From Caldilineaceae bacterium (GTDB taxonomy: Bacteria > Chloroflexota > Anaerolineae > Caldilineales > Caldilineaceae), in assembly GCA_019637695.1 (NCBI GenBank), contig JAHBVG010000013.1, forward strand, positions 1 to 64,000: a stretch of 64,000 bases of DNA. Direction: 5' to 3'. The number at the start of each line of letters is the position of its first letter. Within the stretch, counting starts at the first letter, position 1. Below the pieces are notes generated by a model that had not been told where the DNA came from, made no database searches, and saw nothing but the letters and a program-made list of their open reading frames with translations. Below are positions 15,624-25,488 of the stretch, one piece after another. The position numbers were made by a program, and so were the translations under genes.

Positions 15624-17570
15624 ATGGTTCAGACGACGGGAATTGAACAACTACCCCAGGGTTCTCGCTCATGGCAAGAAAGAGACGCGCTTGCGTTGTA
15701 CCCGTCCCCTGCCTGGGAAGAATTTCCCAGCGAAGCACTCGAACAGTCCATCCCCACACGGTTTGAGGCGATGGCGGCGCGCTATGCCGACCGAATCGCG
15801 GTAAAGACCCCTCTTTTTGAATTCACCTATGAACAGCTCAACGCGTTTGCCAATCGCATTGCCCATACTTTGTTGGCTCGTTACGGCCAGGGCAACCACC
15901 GCGTCGCCCTCCTGCTCGACAACGATGCCCCGCTTCTCGCGGCGATGTATGGAGTTTTGAAGGCTGGCAAAGCCTATGTGATTCTCGACCCCAGCTTTCC
16001 CCGTGAGCGACTGTCCTATTTTTTTGAGGAAAGTGGGGCTGTGGCGTTGGTGACAGATGCCGAACATGAGCCTCTCGCACAACAAATTGCCCCTGATCCG
16101 AAGCAGCGCCTGGGGCTAGAACAAATTCCCACTCATACTTCTGATCACAATCCCAATCTCAATCTAGATCCCAGGGACATTGCCCTGATTGTCTACACAT
16201 CCGGTTCTACCGGGCGTCCTAAAGGGGTGTACAACAATCATCGCAATCTGTTGAAATATGTTTCCCTGCTGGCGAACAGATTTTATATCTCTCCCCAGGA
16301 CCGCTTCACCTGTCTCAGATCGTTCTCCGTGAACGGCGCCCTGAAAGATCTTTTTCTGTCTACCCTTAGCGGCGCCTCTGTTTACCCCTTTCATCCGAAT
16401 CAGCATGGCTATCGGGCGCTGACTCACTGGATCAGGGATCACGGGCTGACCATCTATAACTCGTCGGTCACCGCCTTCCGTCAGGTACTCACATACCTTG
16501 GCGATGCAGATGCGATTTCAACCTTGCGCCTCGTCCTTATCGGGGCTGAACCGGTGCGCCTGTCCGATGTGGAACTCTACCGAAAGTGGTGCGCGCCGTA
16601 TTGTATTCTTACCCACTCGTTTGGGGCAACCGAGACCAGCAGCTTCGCCACGCGCATTGCCATGGATAAGCAGACCCACCTCGACCTGGCAACGTTGCCC
16701 GCTGGCTATCCATCTGCCGATGTTGAGATTTTGATTCTGGATGACGATCTACAGCCGCTGCCAAGCGGTGAGGTTGGCGAGATCGCTGTGAAATCGTCCT
16801 ATCTGGCCCTGGGCTACTGGAACCGTCCAGATCTGACACGCCAGCGGTTCCTGCCTGTGGAAGGGGACCCTACCCAGCGCATCTACCTGAGCGGTGACGT
16901 TGGCTATCTCCTGGCGGATGGCTGTCTGATCCATCTGGGGCGCAAAGATGCACAGTCGAAGATCCGCGGCATCCGTATCGACATTGGGGAGATTGAACAC
17001 CGATTGACGGATCACCCAGCCATCGCGCAGGCGGCTGTTGCCGTGAAACAGGATGAAAACGGAGCCGAGAAATTGGTTGCGTATATGGTTCCCCAGGGTT
17101 CGCCGCGGCCCACTGTAACCGAACTACGTGCTTTCCTGGCCGGGTGGCTGACCGAGCAGATGGTCCCCACGGCCTATGTCTGGCTGGAGCGACTGCCCAC
17201 GACCCTGCAAGGCAAGCTGGATCGAATGAACTTGCCCATGCCAGGGTACGCACGTCCTCACCTGGCTATTGCCTATCGAGCGCCGCAAACCCCGCTGGAA
17301 GAGCAGCTTACAGCTATCTGGTCTGGGGTGTTGGCGGTCGACGAGATCGGCGTGGACGATCCCTTCCTCGATCTGGGCGGGGACTCACTGAAGGCTATGC
17401 AGATCCTGACGCAGGTGATGGCGTTATTCCAGGTCGAGATCAAGCCGTCCGATCTCTTCGTTGCGCAGACCATTGCTGAGATGACTCTGGTGATTCTTCA
17501 ACACCAAATGACAGCACTCAACTCTGAGGAGTTCGATACCCTCCTAGCTTCTCTAGGAGATACAGTTTGA
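15624..17570 (+). CDS. Stand-alone adenylation-carrier (A-T) protein 1
   Basis: Activates an acid as acyl-AMP and loads it on its own carrier domain. 648 residues: A domain ~45-545, carrier ~565-640. Visible motifs: A3 YTSGSTGRPKG (~191), A5 FGATETSS, A7 YLSGDVG, A8 GRKDAQSKIRG, A10 QGKLDR with the catalytic Lys, and carrier LGGDSL with Ser588. There is no condensation domain. At the A4 position, where alpha-amino-acid-activating domains have Asp, I read SFSVNGA, i.e. Asn, so the substrate may not be an ordinary alpha-amino acid. The acidic tail after the carrier may be a docking helix. ATG 15624 follows AGGA; the next gene starts 1 base after the stop. First gene of the operon. Confidence 0.88.
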   Translation: MVQTTGIEQLPQGSRSWQERDALALYPSPAWEEFPSEALEQSIPTRFEAMAARYADRIAVKTPLFEFTYEQLNAFANRIAHTLLARYGQGNHRVALLLDNDAPLLAAMYGVLKAGKAYVILDPSFPRERLSYFFEESGAVALVTDAEHEPLAQQIAPDPKQRLGLEQIPTHTSDHNPNLNLDPRDIALIVYTSGSTGRPKGVYNNHRNLLKYVSLLANRFYISPQDRFTCLRSFSVNGALKDLFLSTLSGASVYPFHPNQHGYRALTHWIRDHGLTIYNSSVTAFRQVLTYLGDADAISTLRLVLIGAEPVRLSDVELYRKWCAPYCILTHSFGATETSSFATRIAMDKQTHLDLATLPAGYPSADVEILILDDDLQPLPSGEVGEIAVKSSYLALGYWNRPDLTRQRFLPVEGDPTQRIYLSGDVGYLLADGCLIHLGRKDAQSKIRGIRIDIGEIEHRLTDHPAIAQAAVAVKQDENGAEKLVAYMVPQGSPRPTVTELRAFLAGWLTEQMVPTAYVWLERLPTTLQGKLDRMNLPMPGYARPHLAIAYRAPQTPLEEQLTAIWSGVLAVDEIGVDDPFLDLGGDSLKAMQILTQVMALFQVEIKPSDLFVAQTIAEMTLVILQHQMTALNSEEFDTLLASLGDTV

Positions 17571-17571
17571 G

Positions 17572-19365
17572 ATGACCCTTTGGAATTTACTGCGACAAAG
17601 TGACACCGAGCGTACCGCCCTCAGTTCAACCGATGGCATCTCTCTTTCCTATGCTGAACTCCGCCGTCAGGTTGAAGAGATAGGGCACGCTCTGTATGGG
17701 GTGGGGATCGGACGCAACGATAGCGTCGCTCTTGTCCTGCCCGATGGCGTGACAATGGCGGTGGCCTTTCTTGGCGTTGCCTGTGCAGCTACGGCTGCGC
17801 CTCTAAATCCGGGCTACCGGGCTGAGGAATTTCGCTTCTATTTGGACGATCTCAAGGCCAGGATTGTCCTCGTGCCGGAGGATAGTTCATCGCCCGTACG
17901 GGGTATAGCGGCAGACTTGGGCATTCCAATCTTGGAAGTCGGCTGGCGAGCAGGAGCCTTGCAGATTTCGGGCGCTACGCCAAACGCCTCTGCACCCGAC
18001 GCTCCTGTACAGAGCGATGATGTGGCGCTGATCCTGCATACCTCCGGCACTACAGCCCGCCCCAAACTCGTGCCGTTGACCCAGCGCAACCTCTGCGCGT
18101 CTGCCCGCCATGTGGCGCACTCTTTGGCCCTCTCCGCCCAGGATCGCTGCCTCAACCTGATGCCTCTTTTCCACATTCATGGGCTGGTGGCGGGGTTGCT
18201 GGCGCCGTTGAGCGCGGGCGGAACCGTCATCTGCCCGCCAAGTTTCAGCGCCGCCGACTTCTTCCCCTGGCTGGCGACGTTGCGGCCCACCTGGTACACG
18301 GCTGTGCCGACCATGCACCAGGCCATCTTAAGCCGGGCCGCTCATCATCCAGAGATTCGAGAGCAGGCGCGTCTGCGCTTCATCCGCTCCTCATCGGCGT
18401 CGCTGCCGCCGGCGATGATGGTCGCACTGGAAGAGACCTTCCACGCGCCAGTGATCGAAGCCTACGGCATGACCGAAGCGGCCCACCAGATGGCGAGCAA
18501 TCCCCTGCCGCCGGGAGTACGCAAGCCTGGCTCGGTGGGGCTGCCCGCCGGCCCAGAGATTGGGATCATGGATGAAGCCGGGCGGCTCCTGCCATCTGGC
18601 GCAATGGGCGAAGTGGTGATCCGCGGCGAGAATGTAATGGCTGGCTATTTGGAGAACCCTGACGCCAATGCTGTCGCTTTTAGCGATGGCTGGTTCCGCA
18701 CCGGCGATGAGGGGAGATTCGACGAGGACGGTTATCTCTTCCTCACCGGACGCTTAAAGGAGATCATCAACCGCGGCGGCGAGAAGATCGCCCCGCGCGA
18801 GGTGGACGAAGTCTTGCTGGTCCATCCGGCCGTGGCGCAGGCCGTCACCTTCGCCACTTCTCATCCGCAATTGGGCGAAGAGGTGGCGGCGGCGGTGGTC
18901 CTAAAACCGGGCAGCGCAGCAACAGCCGTTGAGCTTCAACGCTTTGCGGCTGCGCATCTGGCCGATTTCAAGATCCCGCGGCGGATACGATTTGTGGATG
19001 AGATCCCCAAAGGGGCTACCGGCAAAGTGCAGCGCATCGGCCTGGCAGAGCGGCTGAAATTGACCGCAAAAGAAGTTTGGGGTGAAGAAACTCAGCCAGC
19101 GGATGTTGATCCCGCGGTGCAAGCCTTCATCGGCGATCTCTGGTGTGAGATTTTCCACCTTTCCAAGATCGCAAACAATCTTCCCTTTACAGCTATCGGC
19201 GGCACATCCTTGCAGGCGATGCAACTGATCAACCAGATCAACGCGCTGCTTGCCATCGATCTGACCATCGTCGATTTCTTCGACGCTGCCACCATCCGCG
19301 AACAGGCGCGGGTGGTGCAGGCCAGGCTGCTGGCGCAGATGCCGTTGGATTCATCCGCTGTTTAA
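17572..19365 (+). CDS. Acyl-CoA-synthetase-like adenylation domain fused to a carrier
   Basis: 597 residues. Residues 1-~495 are not NRPS-like but resemble oxalate-CoA ligases (plant AAE3 / yeast Pcs60 type): HTSGTTARPK, NLMPLFHIHGLVAGLL, TWYTAVPTMHQAIL, FIRSSSASLPP, AYGMTEAAHQMASNPLPPG, INRGGEKIAPREVDE. The last Gly of the P-loop motif is Leu here; the A10 Lys (GATGKVQR) is kept. Residues ~515-590 are a carrier with IGGTSLQAM (Ser546). It probably activates a small acid, possibly a dicarboxylate such as oxalate, and holds it as a starter for the next C domain. An AGGAGAT site ends 14 bases upstream. The 72-bp repeat follows the stop. Confidence 0.85.
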   Translation: MTLWNLLRQSDTERTALSSTDGISLSYAELRRQVEEIGHALYGVGIGRNDSVALVLPDGVTMAVAFLGVACAATAAPLNPGYRAEEFRFYLDDLKARIVLVPEDSSSPVRGIAADLGIPILEVGWRAGALQISGATPNASAPDAPVQSDDVALILHTSGTTARPKLVPLTQRNLCASARHVAHSLALSAQDRCLNLMPLFHIHGLVAGLLAPLSAGGTVICPPSFSAADFFPWLATLRPTWYTAVPTMHQAILSRAAHHPEIREQARLRFIRSSSASLPPAMMVALEETFHAPVIEAYGMTEAAHQMASNPLPPGVRKPGSVGLPAGPEIGIMDEAGRLLPSGAMGEVVIRGENVMAGYLENPDANAVAFSDGWFRTGDEGRFDEDGYLFLTGRLKEIINRGGEKIAPREVDEVLLVHPAVAQAVTFATSHPQLGEEVAAAVVLKPGSAATAVELQRFAAAHLADFKIPRRIRFVDEIPKGATGKVQRIGLAERLKLTAKEVWGEETQPADVDPAVQAFIGDLWCEIFHLSKIANNLPFTAIGGTSLQAMQLINQINALLAIDLTIVDFFDAATIREQARVVQARLLAQMPLDSSAV

Positions 19366-19374
19366 ATTTCAGTC

Positions 19375-19446
19375 AGGACTTACGCAGTTTGGAGACCTGC
19401 TAGGTTTCAGAAAACCTGGCAGGTCTGCTTCAACTGCGTAAGTCCT
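19375..19446 (-). repeat. 72-bp inverted-repeat element, copy 2
   Basis: Inverse orientation relative to 13080-13151, with about three differences over 72 bases. GTC on both sides may be a short target duplication. It lies in the only sizeable gap (106 bases) of the first half of the peptide operon and folds into a long hairpin, so it could reduce read-through into the C-A-T gene. Confidence 0.85.
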
Positions 19447-19471
19447 GTCAGTAAGAGAAGGATCACTTGGC

Positions 19472-22400
19472 ATGGGTGAGAAGAGGCCAGGACTGAACTC
19501 ACTGCAAAGCAATTATCTGCAACAGCGCCTTAACACGGCGCAGGATCAACGCGTCTCAATTCCGCGCCGCTCCCACGGCGAGGAGGGTGTCGTATCCTTT
19601 GGGCAGGAGCGCATCTGGTTTTTGGAAAGATTGGAGCCGGAAACGGTCATCTATCATCGCCCGCTTCACTTGAGTTTGCGCGGCGCGTTGAATGTGGAAG
19701 CATTTGAGCAAGGTTTGCAGACAATCGTCCGCCGCCATGCGCCACTGCACACAACTTTTGAGATGGTTGGGGATGGTCTATCGGCCTCTGTGCAGTCAGA
19801 TCCGATTTTTCACCTGCGCCAACATGATCTCTCCGATTTGGATGACGCAGAGAAGCCAGCCTACATTGAAGCCACTGCGCAAGCCGAGCTGATGCGGCCC
19901 TTTGATCTCACAAAAGATCTGATGGCGCGCGGTCTACTGCTGCGACTTGCACCTGATGAACACCTGCTCCTGTGTACCTTCCACCACATTGCCTCGGATG
20001 GCTGGTCGGATAATGTTTTGTTGCGCGAGTTGGGCATCCTCTACAGCGCTTTTGTGGAAGGTCGCCCTGCGCTGCTGCCTGCCTTGCCCATCCAATACGC
20101 CGATTTTGCCGCGTGGCAGCGTGCGGAGATGCAAGGCGAACGCTTAGAGCGGCATCTCGCCTATTGGCGCGGATGCCTGGCCGATTTCACCCCGCTGGAC
20201 CTGCCCACGGATCGTCCGCGACCATCTGTGCAGCGCTACCGAAGCGCCGTGCATTGCTTTTCCCTGTCGTCGGAGTTGGCGGCAAATCTGCGCGCGCTAT
20301 CCCAGCAGGAGGGGGTGACGATCTACATGACGCTGTTGGCGACCTTCCAGGTATTGCTCTATCGCTACACCAGCCAGGAAGATATCGCCGTGGGGACGCC
20401 GATTGCCGGCCGCACGCGCTCTGAAGTGGAGGGGCTGATCGGTCTCTTCATCAACACCCTGGCGATGCGCAGCGATCTCTCAGGCAATCCTACCTTCCGG
20501 TCGCTGCTGCAACAGGTGCGGCGCACTGCACTGGAAGGCTACGATCATCAGGATCTGCCCTTCGAGAAGTTGGTCGACGCGCTGCGGCCAGAGCGCTATC
20601 TGAACCGCCATCCACTCTTTGATGTAATGTTCCAACTGGCGAACCCTGCCGCAGAGAGCTTTCAATGGCCGGACCTGGCGGTGCAGCGAAGATCTGCCAC
20701 AGCCCCCGCCATCGGGTTTGACCTCTCTCTGACCCTGCGTGAGCAGGGGAATGGGCTAAACGGTGTGGTTCTCTATGATCGCGATCTCTTTGACGCGGGA
20801 ACCATCGAGCGTATGATGATCCACTACCAGACCCTGCTCATGGGGATCGCGGCTGATCCCGACGGACAAATCGCTCTCTTACCCCTACTCAGCCATGCAG
20901 AGCGCCATCAAATCCTGATAGAATGGAACAATAGCGACGTCCCTGCGCAGGAAAGATGTATCCATCATCGCTTTGAGGCGCAGGCGGAACGCACACCCGA
21001 AGCGATTGCGCTCATTGCTGGAACCGAGCAGTTGACTTATGTCGAGCTGAACGCTTGCGCCAATCAACTGGCCCACTATCTACAAACGCTTGGTATAGGG
21101 CCGGGGATGCTGGTGGGCATCTGCATCGAGCGTTCTGGGGAGATGATAGTCGGGGTGCTGGCTATTTTGAAAGCTGGTGCCGCCTACCTGCCGCTTGATC
21201 CCACCTATCCTCAGGATCGTCTCGCTTTCATGATCGCCGATTCCAACCCTGCTGTGCTGCTGACGATGGAGCATCTACGTTCGCAACTGCCGCCAACCGG
21301 CGCGCAGATCCTCCGTGTAGACAGCGTCAGAACTGTGGTAGCTGCCCAACCCGATCACAATCCACTGGGCGCAGTGCAAACTCAGGATCTAATTTACATC
21401 CTCTATACATCCGGTTCCACAGGTCGCCCCAAAGGGGCAATGCTCACCCATCAGAATGTCGGTAACTTTTTGGATGGATTTCAGAAACGCTACCCATACC
21501 TTCCTGCGGACCGAGTCTTGCAGCTCACATCATTGGGGTTTGATATTTCTGCCTTGGAGATCTTCGGCGCATGGTCCGCTGGCGCGACGCTTGTCCTCGC
21601 TCCTCAACATGCAAATCACAACCCTGATCGTCTCATTCAAACCCTTCAACAGCAAAGCATTACCGTGATTCAAGTGGTGCCTTCCCTGTTGCAGATCTTG
21701 CTGCAACAACCAGAATTTAAGGAGTGCCAGTCGCTGCATACGGTACTCTGCGGTGGAGAGGTTCTTCCACTCACCTTGCAACAACGCTTTTTGGAGACGC
21801 TGTCGGCAAAGCTGGTAAACCTCTATGGGCCAACCGAAAGTGCTATCTACGTGACAGGATGGACATGTAGAGCAGACGATCAATTCTCGACTGTGCCAAT
21901 TGGCCGTCCGTTTGCAAATGTGGAGATCTACATTCTGGATGCTCACATGCAACCAGTGCCAATCGGCGTCGCTGGCGAACTCCATGTGGGGGGGTGTCAG
22001 GTTGGGCCTGGCTATCTCCATCGCCTTGACTTGACTGCCGAGAGGTTTGTTGATAATCCCTTTGGGCCGGGGCAACTTTACAAAACAGGTGATCTGGCGC
22101 GTTACCGGCCTGACGGGGAGATCGAATTTTTAGGGCGCATGGATCATCAAATGAAGATCCGCGGCTTTCGGATTGAACCAGGCGAAATCGAAGCATGTCT
22201 GGCTGCCCATCCGTCTGTGGTAGCCTGTGCTGTAAACGTCAGCGAGGATGGAGCTGGCGATAAACGTCTAGTCGCCTACGTGGTGGCGACTGACCCGAAG
22301 GTTGATCTGCGTAGCTACGCACAAAGCCAACTACCGGACTACATGATTCCCCATCTCTTTGTCCTGTTAGAAACCCTACCCCTTAGTCCCAACGGCAAGG

Positions 22401-22765
22401 TTGACCGCAAAGCGCTGCCCGCGCCTGCTCCATCCTATTTGAATCAGGTGAGCTATGTCGCGCCACGGACACCGATTGAAGAGTGGATGGTCACTGCCTG
22501 GGCCGATCTGTTGCAGCGCGAGCGCGTAAGCGTCCACGATGATTTCTTCGAGTTGGGCGGTCACTCCTTGCTGATTATCCAATTCTTGGGTAGACTCTCG
22601 CAGATCTATGGTGTGGATCTGCCGATTCGCACCTTCTTCACATCCCCCACAGTGGCACAGCTTGCCAGCGTCGTTATACAGAAGCAATTGGAAGGGATTG
22701 GCGTGGAAGATTTGGAGCAACTACTGAGCAGAGTAGAGATCGGGTCAACCAATGAGCAAATTTGA
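19472..22765 (+). CDS. NRPS module C-A-T, glycine-like code
   Basis: 1097 residues: condensation domain ~35-470 with the active motif HHIASDG (171-177), adenylation domain ~500-1000 and carrier with LGGHSL (Ser1032). The A domain keeps the amino-group Asp (LGFDIS). Reading pocket positions by eye against the gramicidin synthetase PheA domain gives D-I-L-Q-L-G-L-I-Y-K, one change from a known glycine code, so Gly is likely. There is no epimerase, methylase or thioesterase. The tail DLEQLLSRVE may dock to the next enzyme. It would join the acyl group of an upstream carrier to Gly. The stop overlaps the ATPase gene start by 14 bases. Confidence 0.9.
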   Translation: MGEKRPGLNSLQSNYLQQRLNTAQDQRVSIPRRSHGEEGVVSFGQERIWFLERLEPETVIYHRPLHLSLRGALNVEAFEQGLQTIVRRHAPLHTTFEMVGDGLSASVQSDPIFHLRQHDLSDLDDAEKPAYIEATAQAELMRPFDLTKDLMARGLLLRLAPDEHLLLCTFHHIASDGWSDNVLLRELGILYSAFVEGRPALLPALPIQYADFAAWQRAEMQGERLERHLAYWRGCLADFTPLDLPTDRPRPSVQRYRSAVHCFSLSSELAANLRALSQQEGVTIYMTLLATFQVLLYRYTSQEDIAVGTPIAGRTRSEVEGLIGLFINTLAMRSDLSGNPTFRSLLQQVRRTALEGYDHQDLPFEKLVDALRPERYLNRHPLFDVMFQLANPAAESFQWPDLAVQRRSATAPAIGFDLSLTLREQGNGLNGVVLYDRDLFDAGTIERMMIHYQTLLMGIAADPDGQIALLPLLSHAERHQILIEWNNSDVPAQERCIHHRFEAQAERTPEAIALIAGTEQLTYVELNACANQLAHYLQTLGIGPGMLVGICIERSGEMIVGVLAILKAGAAYLPLDPTYPQDRLAFMIADSNPAVLLTMEHLRSQLPPTGAQILRVDSVRTVVAAQPDHNPLGAVQTQDLIYILYTSGSTGRPKGAMLTHQNVGNFLDGFQKRYPYLPADRVLQLTSLGFDISALEIFGAWSAGATLVLAPQHANHNPDRLIQTLQQQSITVIQVVPSLLQILLQQPEFKECQSLHTVLCGGEVLPLTLQQRFLETLSAKLVNLYGPTESAIYVTGWTCRADDQFSTVPIGRPFANVEIYILDAHMQPVPIGVAGELHVGGCQVGPGYLHRLDLTAERFVDNPFGPGQLYKTGDLARYRPDGEIEFLGRMDHQMKIRGFRIEPGEIEACLAAHPSVVACAVNVSEDGAGDKRLVAYVVATDPKVDLRSYAQSQLPDYMIPHLFVLLETLPLSPNGKVDRKALPAPAPSYLNQVSYVAPRTPIEEWMVTAWADLLQRERVSVHDDFFELGGHSLLIIQFLGRLSQIYGVDLPIRTFFTSPTVAQLASVVIQKQLEGIGVEDLEQLLSRVEIGSTNEQI

Positions 22766-23543
22766 AGCCGCCCATGTGAGCATCTCTTACACCATGCGCC
22801 GCACCCAGAAACCACTGCTGGCAGTGAACGATGTCAGTTTTCGCATGAGCGAAGGCGAATTTGTCGCCATTGTGGGGCCGAGCGGTTGTGGCAAGACATC
22901 ACTGCTCAACGCCATGGCCGGGCTTTTGCCTCTGGCACATGGAGAAATTCGTCTGGATGGCAGGGCGATCCAGGGGCCAGGATCAGAGCGGGCGATGGTC
23001 TTTCAGACGCCAGCGCTCCTACCCTGGCGCACGGTGATGCGCAATGTGGTCTACGGTCTGGAGTTACAGGGCGTCAATGGCCGTGACGCCCGCGCCCGCG
23101 CCCAACAATATATAGACCTGGTGGGTCTGCGCGGCTTTGAGGAGAGCTACCCCCACGAACTCTCTGGCGGGATGCAACAGCGCGTCAACCTGGCCCGCGC
23201 CCTCACGGTGCAGCCCCAGGTGTTGCTCTTCGACGAACCGCTTTCAGCCCTGGACGCGCAGACGCGCGAGGCCATGCAGTTTGAGTTACAGCGCATCTGG
23301 CTACAACAGCGGATCACCGCCGTCTATGTCACCCATCAAATTCAGGAAGCCATCTTCCTGGCCGACAAGGTGATCGTGATGACGCCTTCGCCAGGCCGCA
23401 TTAAAGCCGTGATCCCCGTGGATTTGCCGCGACCGCGGCCTCTACGTATTCAGCGTACACCGGTTTTTGTCGAGATTGAGGATCGGATTTGGGGCCTGTT
23501 AGAGGCATCGGCGGGCGTCGGCCAATCGGTACAGACAGATTGA
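22752..23543 (+). CDS. SsuB/TauB-like ABC importer ATPase
   Basis: 263 residues with a full ATPase set: Walker A GPSGCGKTS (~42), Q-loop FQTPALLPWRTV, signature LSGGMQQRVNLARAL, Walker B VLLFDEPLSALDAQTRE and the switch His in YVTHQIQEA. The sequence type is that of nitrate/sulfonate/taurine importers. It energises the permease encoded 7 bases downstream. Its start lies inside the end of the C-A-T gene, so synthesis of the importer is coupled to the synthetase; this ties uptake to peptide formation. Whether it truly imports is inferred from the binding proteins nearby. Confidence 0.92.
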   Translation: MSKFEAAHVSISYTMRRTQKPLLAVNDVSFRMSEGEFVAIVGPSGCGKTSLLNAMAGLLPLAHGEIRLDGRAIQGPGSERAMVFQTPALLPWRTVMRNVVYGLELQGVNGRDARARAQQYIDLVGLRGFEESYPHELSGGMQQRVNLARALTVQPQVLLFDEPLSALDAQTREAMQFELQRIWLQQRITAVYVTHQIQEAIFLADKVIVMTPSPGRIKAVIPVDLPRPRPLRIQRTPVFVEIEDRIWGLLEASAGVGQSVQTD

Positions 23544-23550
23544 GAGGAGA

Positions 23551-24393
23551 ATGCACTTGGACAGCACATCACAGATCAAAGCCATTGAACGGGAAAGAAG
23601 TGTTCTCCCCTCTCTGCGTCGCGGCCTGGCCCAGTTTTTTCAGTCCCATCAAAATTTGATTCTGGGCAGCGCCACCATGCTCGTCTTTTTGATCATCTGG
23701 GAGATGGCCCCGCGCCTGGGGTGGGTGCGGCCGCTCTTCACCTCATCGCCCACGCGCATCTGGACGGCGGCGCAGTGGCTCTTCGCCAATGGCCTCTGGT
23801 ACGACATTGGCGTCAGCACGCGTTCGTTTATGCTTGGCTTTGGGCTGGCAATTGCCGTGGGTGTGCCAGTCGGTGTGCTGCTGGGATGGTCGCAGCGGCT
23901 GCGCGCCATGTTTGAACCCTTTGTGATTATCCTCTACACGGTGCCGCGGGTGGCCCTGCTGCCCTTGATCATCCTCTGGCTGGGGATCGGCATCGGCTCC
24001 AAAGTCGGCATCGTCTTTTTGGGCGCAGTCTTTCCTATTATCGTCAACGTTATCTCCGGCATCCGCACCGCCGACGAAACGTTGCTCAAATGTGCGCGTG
24101 CCTTCGGGGCAAACGACCGCCAGCTTATGCTCACTGTCGCCATCCCGGGCTCAATCCCCTTTCTGATCGCAGGGATGCGGCTGGGGGCCAGCCGCGGGCT
24201 GGTGGGCATCGTCGTCGGCGAACTGGTGGCGTCCAATGCGGGCATCGGCCACATGATGAGCCGGGCCGGCGCTACCTTCCAGACCGACAAGGTTTTTGTG
24301 GGCGTTATCTTGATTGCTATCTTTGGGCTGGCGCTGTCACAATCGCTGGCGATGTTGGAAGCGCGCGTGGACGCATGGCGTGTGCGATCGTAA
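23551..24393 (+). CDS. SsuC/TauC-like ABC importer permease
   Basis: 280 residues with about six membrane helices: ~35-52, ~85-110, ~118-140, ~145-165, ~205-225, ~250-270. The EAA loop that docks the ATPase is recognisable (ECARAFGANDRQLMLTVAIPG-type; here LKCARAFGANDRQLMLT). Start choice: AGGAG at 23545-23549 is only 1 base from the ATG but 7 bases from an in-frame TTG at 23557, so the TTG may be the real start. Partner of the preceding ATPase and of the two lipoprotein binding proteins in the same operon. Confidence 0.9.
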   Translation: MHLDSTSQIKAIERERSVLPSLRRGLAQFFQSHQNLILGSATMLVFLIIWEMAPRLGWVRPLFTSSPTRIWTAAQWLFANGLWYDIGVSTRSFMLGFGLAIAVGVPVGVLLGWSQRLRAMFEPFVIILYTVPRVALLPLIILWLGIGIGSKVGIVFLGAVFPIIVNVISGIRTADETLLKCARAFGANDRQLMLTVAIPGSIPFLIAGMRLGASRGLVGIVVGELVASNAGIGHMMSRAGATFQTDKVFVGVILIAIFGLALSQSLAMLEARVDAWRVRS

Positions 24394-24441
24394 TTTCAAA
24401 CGGTTGATCCAAACCCTACCACACAAAGGCAGAGAACTTCC

Positions 24442-25488
24442 ATGAAACGTATCTCGATCCGATCCTTATTGATGGTGGCTATTTGTGTGTTGCTCACTGC
24501 CTGTGTAGGCATACCAGTGCCACGCGCAAATCCTGAGGCCGATTCTGCACAGTCACTGACAGCATTGACGGTGTGTGACACAACAGGCACGAATGCGGCG
24601 ATGCTCATCTTTACCCAGCGTGCGGGTCTCTTTGAAAAGTATGGATTGACGGTGAATGTGGAGGTTATGTCGGGAGTCCCTGAAGGGATGGCTGCCCTCA
24701 TCACTGGCGAAGTCGATCTATGTCATACAGGAGGGGCTTCAGCAATCAACGCTGCCCTGGCCGGTGAGGAATTGTCGATCATTGCCGGAATGGTCAACAG
24801 CCCCTTCTTTGTCATTGTAGCTCATCCTGAGATCCAAACCATTGATGAGATCAAGGGCACAGTAATCGCATCTGGCACACCTGGCAGCGGTTCCGATATT
24901 TTCCTGCGTCTTGCATTAGATTCACTCGATCTGCTGGACGAAGTAGAACTTATCAGCGTTGGCCGCAGCGCAGATCGATTGGCAGCGATGACAACGAGAG
25001 AAATTCTGGCGGGTGTTGTCTCTGCACCGGAAGTGATAAATGCCCAGAAACTGGGATTTCACGTAATCCTAGACGGTGCCAAGATGGACATACCGTATCA
25101 GACTACGGTGATCGTCACCAAGCAATCATCTCTGGCAAACAATCGCCAGACCATGGTTCATTTCATGCAGGCTCTGCTAGAAGGCAGAGCCACAATGAAA
25201 AAGGATCGCGCAGGAGCGATCGGCGTCCTGGCGGAAATTTTACGGTTAGATCTAGAAGAGGATGCGACTGCTCTGGATACAGTCTATGATCTTTTGGTTC
25301 TGGGCTATTGGGCACAACCACCTTATCCTACCTTTGAAGGCATCCAGCTATTGATCAATGAAGGCCGCCAGGATAACCCTGGCGCGGTTGACCTGACTGT
25401 AGATGACATCATCGATATCAGTATCGTCCAGGAACTTGAAGAGAGTGGCTTTTTGGATGCGCTTGAAGCTGGGGAGGTCGGAGAATGA
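24442..25488 (+). CDS. SsuA/NMT1-like substrate-binding lipoprotein 1
   Basis: 348 residues. A lipoprotein signal with lipobox LLTAC (Cys21) puts it on the outer face of the membrane. The body has the two-lobe form of nitrate/sulfonate/thiamine-precursor binding proteins: FTQRAGLFEKYGLTVNVEV, GEVDLCHTGGASAINAALAG, PEIQTIDEIKGTVIASG. It should deliver a small ligand to the neighbouring permease. The stop overlaps the start of an A-T gene by 4 bases (ATGA). A second, different binding protein lies further on, also directly before an A-T gene. The ligand is unknown. Confidence 0.88.
   Translation: MKRISIRSLLMVAICVLLTACVGIPVPRANPEADSAQSLTALTVCDTTGTNAAMLIFTQRAGLFEKYGLTVNVEVMSGVPEGMAALITGEVDLCHTGGASAINAALAGEELSIIAGMVNSPFFVIVAHPEIQTIDEIKGTVIASGTPGSGSDIFLRLALDSLDLLDEVELISVGRSADRLAAMTTREILAGVVSAPEVINAQKLGFHVILDGAKMDIPYQTTVIVTKQSSLANNRQTMVHFMQALLEGRATMKKDRAGAIGVLAEILRLDLEEDATALDTVYDLLVLGYWAQPPYPTFEGIQLLINEGRQDNPGAVDLTVDDIIDISIVQELEESGFLDALEAGEVGE

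Noticed and set aside
22752..25488. Importer as an unrelated insertion in the peptide operon
   Set aside because: Overlapping start and stop codons on both sides and no repeat or promoter at its borders argue for an integrated part of the operon.
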